A stretch of DNA of 64,000 bases, from the NCBI GenBank assembly GCA_937873695.1, contig CALMYL010000021.1:1-64000 (forward strand), given 5' to 3'. How positions within the stretch are numbered: position 1 is the stretch's first letter; the number at the start of each line of letters is the position of its first letter. The notes beneath the pieces were generated by a model. It made no database searches and was not told the origin of the DNA. It worked only from the letters and a program-made list of their open reading frames with translations. This document shows positions 58,234-64,000 of the stretch, piece by piece. This DNA is from an uncultured Ignavibacteria bacterium. Lineage in GTDB: Bacteria; Bacteroidota; Ignavibacteria; Tepidaquicellales; OLB5. The position numbers were made by a program, and so were the translations under genes.

Positions 58234-58923
58234 ATGAAGGAAAAAATACTTGTAGTTGACGATGAAAAAGATATTCTTGAGCTCATTGATTACAACTTAA
58301 CAAAGAACGGATACAGGGTAAAAACAGCAACTACGGGTGAAGATGCACTTGAGCTGGTTAAAGAAAATGATTATGACCTCATTATACTCGACCTAATGCT
58401 GCCCGGTGTGGACGGTTTTGATATCACTAAAATTATAAAAGCTGATAAACAAAAAGCGGGTATCCCGATCGTAATGGTTACCGCCAAAGCAGATGAGGCT
58501 GATAAAGTAGCCGGACTTGAAATTGGGGCAGATCATTACGTAACAAAACCATTCAGTCCAAGAGAGCTGCTGGCAATAGTTAAAGCAACTCTGAGGCGCA
58601 GACCGCCTAAGGAAGAGGAAGAGAAGCCCATTATTGAACGCGGTGACCTGAAAATACATGTTGGCAGACATGAAGTCACAATTAAGGGCAAACATGTAGA
58701 TCTAACTCATCTTGAATTCAGGATTCTTCTGACACTTGCTAAAAAGCCGGGCTGGGTTATGACACGCTACCAGATAGTTGATTCAACAAGGGGCGAGGGT
58801 GTATCGGTTACAGACAGAAGTATTGATGTTCATATAGTATCACTGCGCAAAAAGCTGGGTGAAGAGAATGAGTATATTGAAACTGTAAGGGGTGTCGGTT
58901 ACAAATTTAAAGAGATATTCTGA
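58234..58923 (+). CDS. phoB: Response regulator, OmpR/PhoB family
   Basis: 229 aa. Receiver domain with acidic pocket Asp9-Asp10, phospho-acceptor Asp53 (LIILDLMLPG) and Lys of YVTKPFSPREL. The winged-helix domain ends RSIDVHIVSLRKKLGEENEY, then IETVRGVGYKF. It precedes a PhoR-like kinase and the pst genes and has Pho-box-like repeats ahead, so it is the phosphate-starvation regulator (PhoB/PhoP). Its recognition sequence is predicted as TTAACA at 11-bp spacing. Confidence 0.93.
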   Translation: MKEKILVVDDEKDILELIDYNLTKNGYRVKTATTGEDALELVKENDYDLIILDLMLPGVDGFDITKIIKADKQKAGIPIVMVTAKADEADKVAGLEIGADHYVTKPFSPRELLAIVKATLRRRPPKEEEEKPIIERGDLKIHVGRHEVTIKGKHVDLTHLEFRILLTLAKKPGWVMTRYQIVDSTRGEGVSVTDRSIDVHIVSLRKKLGEENEYIETVRGVGYKFKEIF

Positions 58924-58949
58924 TGTTAAGTAATTGAACGGAGTTGTAA

Positions 58950-60719
58950 TTGCTGAGGAAAAAATTCCTTTGGAAGTTATATTATATATTCGCGCTGCTT
59001 GCTGTTATCCCAATGATAATCCTTGCATGGTACGCATCTTCATTATTTAATGAAACGCTGATCACCACAGACCTGGAAGTTCTGCATCAAAGAACGAACC
59101 TCATCAAAGAAAAACTTGAGACATCTGAAACAGATACTGCAGATCTGCAGCAGTTTTCAGTAAGATATGATAATTTAAGCGGTGCCAGGGTAACAATTAT
59201 TCAGCCCAACGGTAAGGTATCAGCTGATTCGCGTGAAGAGCCGGCGCAAATGGATAATCATGCTGACAGGCCGGAAGTAATTGAAGCGCTTGATGGCAGA
59301 ACCGGCTATTCACAGAGATACAGCTTTACATTAAAGGCGGATTTTATATATGCCGCATTACCTGTTTATGATAAACAGGGGAAATTGGTTTATGTTCTTA
59401 GGACCGGGTACCCGCTTACAGGTGTACAGAAGGAGGCTGCCAACGCGAATACCGCACTGATGTTAACAGTGGTATTCTTTACTTTGGTGATACTGGTTAT
59501 CGGATTCCTTGCGTTAAAGAACCTTACAAAACCAATTTCAGAGATAAGCACTGCCGCAGAAAAGATCTCAAAAGGTGATTTCTCGCAGAAGCTATACCCA
59601 TATGGTGATGAAGAATTGAAAATACTTGCAGAGAGCCTGAACTCGATGGCAAAGCAGCTTGATGAAAAACTTGATATAATTGGCGAGCAGGATAATCTGC
59701 AGAAGGTTGTATTAAAGAGCATGAAGGAAGGGATCCTGGCGGTTGATTACGATGAAAGAATACTTCTTCTGAATCAGACTGCGGCAGAAATACTTGGCAT
59801 AAATGATAACAATGTAACCGGCAAGACGCTGCAGGAAGTTGTTCGTGTTTCCGAGATCCAGAAATTTTTCCTCAAGCTGCTTTCAGAAGGTAATCCTCAG
59901 GAAGCAGAAGTTCTGCTGCAGCATGAAAAAGATAAGTTCCTCCAGTTAAGCGGCACTTTGCTTTATGATGCTGATAATAAGGCGCTTGGCGCCCTTGTGG
60001 TATTTAATGACATTTCGAACCTGAAACATCTTGATACATTGAAGAAAGACCTTGTTGCGAATGTATCGCACGAGCTGAGAACACCGGTTACTACCATAAA
60101 AGGGTTCATTGAAACCCTTAAAGAGGGCGCTATCAATGACCCGGAGAATTCCGGAAGATTTCTGGATATTATTACAAAACACATAAACAGGCTTAACCTG
60201 CTGATCGATGACTTGCTGATACTTGCCAAGCTGGAGGAAAAACCTGATGAAATGAAGATGGATACTGAAAATATTGGTAATGTACTTGGTTCTGTTGCGG
60301 AAGATTATGAATTTAAGGCCGGTGAAAAAAGGATTAAGATAAAGATAGAGTGTGATGATAAATTAACAGGTAAGATCAATAAACATCTTATGGAGCAGGC
60401 AATAGGAAACCTTGTTGATAACGCGATTAAGTACAGCAATAAAAAGACAAACATAGAAGTTGGCGCATTTCTGAATAATGATTCACTTGTAATTTACGTA
60501 GATGATGAAGGTTACGGAATCAGTGAGGATCATATTCCCAGGCTTTTTGAGAGGTTCTACAGGATCGATAAAGGCAGAAGCAGGGATGAAGGCGGTACCG
60601 GTCTTGGATTGGCAATTGTGAAACACATAGTGAACACTATGAACGGGACCATTGAAGTAGAATCTAAGCCGGGTAAGGGCACAAGATTTGTGCTTAATAT
60701 ACCTCAAAAAAACGATTAA
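58950..60719 (+). CDS. phoR: Phosphate-sensing histidine kinase (PhoR-like)
   Basis: 589 aa from TTG 58950, preceded by GGAG at 58940-58943. Two transmembrane helices (10-28, 170-190) flank a 140-residue periplasmic domain (GRTGYSQRYSFTLKADFIYA). HAMP follows (NLTKPISEISTAAEKISKGD), then a PAS domain (MKEGILAVDYDERILLLNQT), HisKA with His374 (VANVSHELRTPVTTIKG) and HATPase (NLVDNAIKYS; GYGISEDHIPRLFERFYRID; GGTGLGLAIVKHI). A large periplasmic sensor domain differs from E. coli PhoR, which lacks one, so this kinase could sense outside ligands. Confidence 0.92.
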   Translation: MLRKKFLWKLYYIFALLAVIPMIILAWYASSLFNETLITTDLEVLHQRTNLIKEKLETSETDTADLQQFSVRYDNLSGARVTIIQPNGKVSADSREEPAQMDNHADRPEVIEALDGRTGYSQRYSFTLKADFIYAALPVYDKQGKLVYVLRTGYPLTGVQKEAANANTALMLTVVFFTLVILVIGFLALKNLTKPISEISTAAEKISKGDFSQKLYPYGDEELKILAESLNSMAKQLDEKLDIIGEQDNLQKVVLKSMKEGILAVDYDERILLLNQTAAEILGINDNNVTGKTLQEVVRVSEIQKFFLKLLSEGNPQEAEVLLQHEKDKFLQLSGTLLYDADNKALGALVVFNDISNLKHLDTLKKDLVANVSHELRTPVTTIKGFIETLKEGAINDPENSGRFLDIITKHINRLNLLIDDLLILAKLEEKPDEMKMDTENIGNVLGSVAEDYEFKAGEKRIKIKIECDDKLTGKINKHLMEQAIGNLVDNAIKYSNKKTNIEVGAFLNNDSLVIYVDDEGYGISEDHIPRLFERFYRIDKGRSRDEGGTGLGLAIVKHIVNTMNGTIEVESKPGKGTRFVLNIPQKND

Positions 60720-60734
60720 TTGCTCAAATAAATC

Positions 60735-60762
60735 TTAACAGAATCTTAACAAATCTCTAACA
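60735..60762 (+). promoter_or_regulatory. Putative Pho box of pstS (three 11-bp repeats)
   Basis: TTAACA (60735), TTAACA (60746) and CTAACA (60757) are spaced exactly 11 bp. The gap to the putative -10-like TAATTTG at 60783-60789 is 20 bp, which places the repeats at the -35 region, the usual activator position for PhoB/PhoP. Downstream is pstS at 60833. Confidence 0.65.
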
Positions 60763-60832
60763 GTACAATAAATTTATTAACATAATTTGCATAAAAAGTT
60801 AATAAGTTAAAACTAAACAAATCCAGAAAGAA

Positions 60833-61699
60833 ATGAAAAGTCCAGCAATTAAACTTGCAGTTTTAGTACTTGTCCTGTTTTCTTTTGCGGCAGCAGGCTG
60901 CGCAAAGAAGGATAAAACAGATTCAAAAGACAAAAAATCAGTTACAGTAAAAGGTTCAGATACAATGGTGCATCTTATGAGTACGCTTGCGGAGGCATTT
61001 ATGAAGAAGAACCCGGAAGTTCAGGTATCAGTGACCGGGGGCGGCTCTGGTACCGGTATTGCGGCTTTGCTGAATGGCACTACCGATGTTTGCGCTTCAT
61101 CCAGAGATATGCAGCAGAAAGAAAAAGATCAGGCAAAAGAAAAGAATATCAACCCGGTTGAAAAAGTAATAGCTTTTGACGGTATTGCAATAGTTGTACA
61201 CCCGGAAAACCCGATCAAAGATTTTACCATAGAGCAGCTTAAAAAAATATACACAGGAGCATATAAGAACTGGAAAGAAATTGGCGGACCCGACCAGCCG
61301 ATAACTGTACTTTCAAGAGAAAGCAATTCAGGAACATATGTGTTTTTCCAGGAACATGTTTTGGGTAAGGAAAATTACGCACCTACAGTAAAGCTTATGC
61401 CGGCTTCATCATCAATAGTGCAGTCAGTATCAGCTGATAAATGGTCAATTGGTTACGTTGGTTTGGGTTATACAAAAGAAGGTAACATAAAAGTTGTTCC
61501 TGTAAAAAAGGATGATTCATCGCCTGCAGTAACGCCCACTCACGAAACTGTACTTGATAAATCATATGGTATAGCAAGACCCCTGTTCCTGTATTTTAAC
61601 GGTGAACCGGCAAATAATAATAAACTTCTGCTTGATTTCGCAATGTCTCCTGAGGGTCAGAAAATTGTGGAAGAAACAGGTTATATTACGCTTAAATAA
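60833..61699 (+). CDS. pstS: Phosphate-binding lipoprotein PstS
   Basis: 288 aa. Lipobox AAAGC (Cys23). The phosphate-binding fold begins VTVKGSDTMVHLMSTLAEAF and shows TGGGSGTGIAALLNGTTDVC, then SSRDMQ; the second lobe has LSRESNSGTYVFFQEHVLGK. It binds inorganic phosphate at the membrane face and hands it to PstCA. The sequence is of the small PstS class with no domain extension. It is the first of pstS-pstC-pstA-pstB. Confidence 0.95.
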   Translation: MKSPAIKLAVLVLVLFSFAAAGCAKKDKTDSKDKKSVTVKGSDTMVHLMSTLAEAFMKKNPEVQVSVTGGGSGTGIAALLNGTTDVCASSRDMQQKEKDQAKEKNINPVEKVIAFDGIAIVVHPENPIKDFTIEQLKKIYTGAYKNWKEIGGPDQPITVLSRESNSGTYVFFQEHVLGKENYAPTVKLMPASSSIVQSVSADKWSIGYVGLGYTKEGNIKVVPVKKDDSSPAVTPTHETVLDKSYGIARPLFLYFNGEPANNNKLLLDFAMSPEGQKIVEETGYITLK

Positions 61700-61743
61700 T
61701 TATTTTATTCAGCAGAAGATTCATTTGAACATTCCGGAAATTA

Positions 61744-62625
61744 TTGAATAAGCAAAGATTAAAAGCCAAAATAATAAAATATTTTCTGCAGAGCTGTGGT
61801 TCTCTTTCGATAATCATAGTTCTGCTGATATTTTTATTTCTTTTTAAGGAAGCGTTCCCGTTTATAAGCTCACCGGGTATTGGTGAACTGTTCCATAATA
61901 TATGGAACCCTGTTTCATTCCAGAAGGAAGAATTCGGGCTTTATCCGCTGATAACAGGGTCAGTATTGGTTACAATGCTGGCAACTATTATTGCGATACC
62001 GTTCGGTATAATAGGAGCTGTATATATATCTGAAGTAGCCTCAGCAAAAGAACGGGAGTTTTTAAAACCCTTCATAGAGATCCTTGCAGGAATACCCTCG
62101 GTTGTATTAGGATTTTTTGGATTAATAGTAATTGCACCTCTCATAAAAGAGCTATTTGGGCTAAACACAGGTCTTACAGCGTTGACCGGTGCTGTACTGC
62201 TTGCCTTTATGGCAATTCCAACAATAATGTCAATTTCGGAAGATGCAATAAAAAGCGTCCCCGCGGCTTATAAGGAAGCATCACTGGCGCTTGGCGCCAG
62301 TAAACTGGAGACAATATGGAAAGTAGTAGTTCCCGCAGCGCTTTCGGGTATTGTTGCATCTGTTATGCTTGGTATGGGAAGGGTTGTTGGCGAAACAATG
62401 ACTGTTATGATGGTTACAGGAAATGCTCCGGTTATAAGCCTGAACCCGTTTACCTCAGTAAGAACGATGACTGCAACAATAGCCGCGGAAATGGGTGAAG
62501 TTACTATTGGTTCAGAACATTACATGGCTTTATTCTGGGTTGGAATAGTACTGATGCTTATGACTTTCAGTTTGAACATGATATCATACAGGGTTTTGAA
62601 GAAATACGGAATGATAGAGAAATAA
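61744..62625 (+). CDS. pstC: Phosphate ABC transporter permease PstC
   Basis: 293 aa from TTG 61744 (TTG AAT AAG CAA). Six transmembrane helices; conserved FPFISSPGIGELF near the start and the EAA loop EASLALGASKLETIWKVVVP (near 179-198). The permease core segment FIEILAGIPSVVLGFFGLIV is characteristic of PstC. Its stop codon shares a base with the pstA ATG (TAATG), so the two are coupled. Confidence 0.95.
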   Translation: MNKQRLKAKIIKYFLQSCGSLSIIIVLLIFLFLFKEAFPFISSPGIGELFHNIWNPVSFQKEEFGLYPLITGSVLVTMLATIIAIPFGIIGAVYISEVASAKEREFLKPFIEILAGIPSVVLGFFGLIVIAPLIKELFGLNTGLTALTGAVLLAFMAIPTIMSISEDAIKSVPAAYKEASLALGASKLETIWKVVVPAALSGIVASVMLGMGRVVGETMTVMMVTGNAPVISLNPFTSVRTMTATIAAEMGEVTIGSEHYMALFWVGIVLMLMTFSLNMISYRVLKKYGMIEK

Positions 62626-63479
62626 TGAACAGTAAAAGAACAGGCGAAAAAGTTATTTATTGGTTTATGCGCGGAATTACATACCTTGTAGTGATTTTCA
62701 TTGCTTATATCCTGATAGATATACTGATACACGGGCTGCCTGCAATTTCATGGGAGTTTATTACCGGTGACCCCGAGAAGAGCGGCGCTGAAGGAGGAAT
62801 CTTTCCCGCAATACTCGGCACGTTCTTTCTTGTGATAGGCACAATTGTAGTTGCATTACCGCTCGGAATGTTCAGCGCAGTGTATTTAACTGAATACGCG
62901 AAACAATCGAAATTCACGCAGACAATAAGGATGGCAATAGTAACCCTGGCAGGCGTTCCATCAATTGTGTTTGGGTTGTTTGGACTTGGATTGTTTGTGG
63001 TGGCGCTTGATTTTGGAGCTTCCATTCTTGCAGGAAGCCTGACATTGGCATGTATGATTTTGCCTACAATTATTGTAGCAAGCGAAGAGGCACTGAAAGC
63101 TGTTCCCAGGTACATGAGGGAAGGCAGCCTGGCATTAGGCGCTACAAAATGGGAAACTATCTATAAGAATGTTCTGCCCTACGCATTGCCGGGTATGCTT
63201 ACTGGAGCAATTCTTGGCATAGGAAGGGCGGCGGGTGAAACCGCGCCGATACTTTTGACTGCGGCTGCGTTTTTCCTGCCGGAGCTTCCAAGCTCTGTTT
63301 ACGATCAGGTGATGGCATTGCCATATCACTTATACATACTTGCAACCCAGCACCCTGAGGCCCAGAAGATACTGCCAATGCAGTACGGGACCGCGCTTGT
63401 GCTGTTATTTTTGGTTATCGGATTAAATTTTGTTGCTATAATTTTAAGGATAAAAGTCAGAAAGAAATATAAATGGTAA
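62625..63479 (+). CDS. pstA: Phosphate ABC transporter permease PstA
   Basis: 284 aa. GIFPAILGTFFLVIGTIVVA, then PLGMFSAVYLTEYAKQ, VTLAGVPSIVFGLFGLGLFV, the EAA-type loop GSLALGATKWETIYKNVLPY and GIGRAAGETAPILLTAA, all as in PstA. Starts with the overlapping ATG. It ends 39 bp before pstB. Confidence 0.95.
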   Translation: MNSKRTGEKVIYWFMRGITYLVVIFIAYILIDILIHGLPAISWEFITGDPEKSGAEGGIFPAILGTFFLVIGTIVVALPLGMFSAVYLTEYAKQSKFTQTIRMAIVTLAGVPSIVFGLFGLGLFVVALDFGASILAGSLTLACMILPTIIVASEEALKAVPRYMREGSLALGATKWETIYKNVLPYALPGMLTGAILGIGRAAGETAPILLTAAAFFLPELPSSVYDQVMALPYHLYILATQHPEAQKILPMQYGTALVLLFLVIGLNFVAIILRIKVRKKYKW

Positions 63480-63518
63480 GAGAGATGTTTACAATTTTCT
63501 TGACCAAGGGAAAAATAA

Positions 63519-64000
63519 ATGGCTGAAATACTTGCGGAAAATACAAATAAGGTGCACGTTGAAAATATGAATTTTTATTACGGCAATGTGCAGGCTTTAT
63601 TTGATATTAATATGGATATAGCCGAAAAGAAAGTTACCGCTTTTATAGGGCCATCCGGATGCGGCAAATCAACTTTTTTAAGGACCCTTAACAGGATGAA
63701 TGATATCATTGACGGCACCAGGATAGAAGGTAAAGTTCTTATTGACGGCAGTGATATTTATAACCCGATGACCGATGTGGTGGCGCTCAGAAAAAAAGTA
63801 GGCATGATATTTCAGAAATCGAACCCGTTTCCAAAGTCGATATTTGATAATATTGCTTACGGCCCCAGGCTTCATGGTGTAAAAGATAAGAACCAGCTTA
63901 TGGAAATTGTTGAATCATGCCTGATAAAATCCGCGTTGTGGGATGAGGTAAAGGACAGGCTTGATAAAAGCGCAATGGGTTTATCCGGCGGTCAGCAGCA
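63519..64000 (+). CDS. pstB: Phosphate ABC transporter ATP-binding protein PstB (3-prime truncated by window)
   Basis: 160 codons visible, running off the window end. ATG 63519 follows AAGGG at 63506-63510. Walker A is GPSGCGKST; the Q-loop [20 protein letters not shown] is typical of PstB. The signature LSGGQQQ lies at the very edge, so Walker B and the switch His are beyond it. The protein energises phosphate import with PstC and PstA. Normal PstB is about 250 aa; only about 60 percent is here. Confidence 0.95.
   Translation, partial: MAEILAENTNKVHVENMNFYYGNVQALFDINMDIAEKKVTAFIGPSGCGKSTFLRTLNRMNDIIDGTRIEGKVLIDGSDIYNPMTDVVALRKKVGMIFQKSNPFPKSIFDNIAYGPRLHGVKDKNQLMEIVESCLIKSALWDEVKDRLDKSAMGLSGGQQ

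Overview
The window looks like a chromosomal segment of a free-living member of the Bacteroidota/Chlorobiota/Ignavibacteriota group, most likely an Ignavibacteria-like bacterium. The main reason is that eight coding regions end in the same secretion-type C-terminal domain: an NYPNPFNP-like motif, then a YDxxGxx core, an ASGVYFY-like motif and a final KKMxLxK. This is the type IX secretion (T9SS) type-A sorting domain. Other clues are low G+C, frequent TTG starts, and a match to the Bacteroidota promoter consensus (TTTG, 19 nt, TAnnTTTG) ahead of the first operon. The species assignment is inference; no rRNA gene is present.

Layout. 1-860: truncated array of 138-bp hairpin-rich tandem repeats. 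865-3684: proton-translocating transhydrogenase operon pntAA-pntAB-pntB. 3839-13118: kelch-type secreted protein, M24 aminopeptidase, glycosyltransferase, Gfo/Idh/MocA oxidoreductase, putative metallopeptidase, then an ECF sigma factor, a membrane protein that may be its anti-sigma, and a thioredoxin-like lipoprotein. 13372-24198 (minus strand): a surface-protein island with four tandem mosaic paralogues of YCF48/BNR-like repeat proteins, a remnant of a fifth gene, and a very large protein apparently split by a frameshift. 24440-28899: tRNA-Leu, recJ, yebC, ruvC, ruvA and a hicB-hicA toxin-antitoxin pair. 28903-37104: purF, a PHP protein, an MBL-fold lipoprotein, a DNA polymerase III delta-prime-like gene, a BamA/Omp85 gene and small proteins. 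37190-44569 (minus strand): hpf, hprK, two oligopeptide-binding lipoproteins and two permeases, with no ATPase genes beside them. 44951-54963: acyltransferase, secG, DUF5683 protein, secreted proteins, dihydrolipoyl dehydrogenase, two peroxiredoxins and a HerA-like ATPase. 55043-55721: a RAYT-type transposase between identical hairpins. 55783-58029: nucleotidyltransferase, DUF192 protein and a UreH/TauE-like membrane protein. 58234-64000: a complete Pho regulon module (phoB/phoP-like, phoR-like, pstS, pstC, pstA, pstB cut by the window edge) with TTAACA direct repeats at 11-bp spacing ahead of the regulator and ahead of pstS.

The most unusual features lie between and inside the genes. At least six families of short palindromic or inverted-repeat elements occupy the intergenic regions, and two of them also lie inside coding sequence. 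One family brackets a RAYT transposase, which is the usual candidate for moving such sequences. The four-gene mosaic array shows blocks of 150-418 bp that look identical between neighbours, pointing to recent gene conversion or duplication among surface proteins. I did not find a clearly new multi-gene defence or metabolic system. The best candidates for novelty are the mosaic array with its frameshifted giant neighbour, the hairpin-element families, and the Pho-box architecture.
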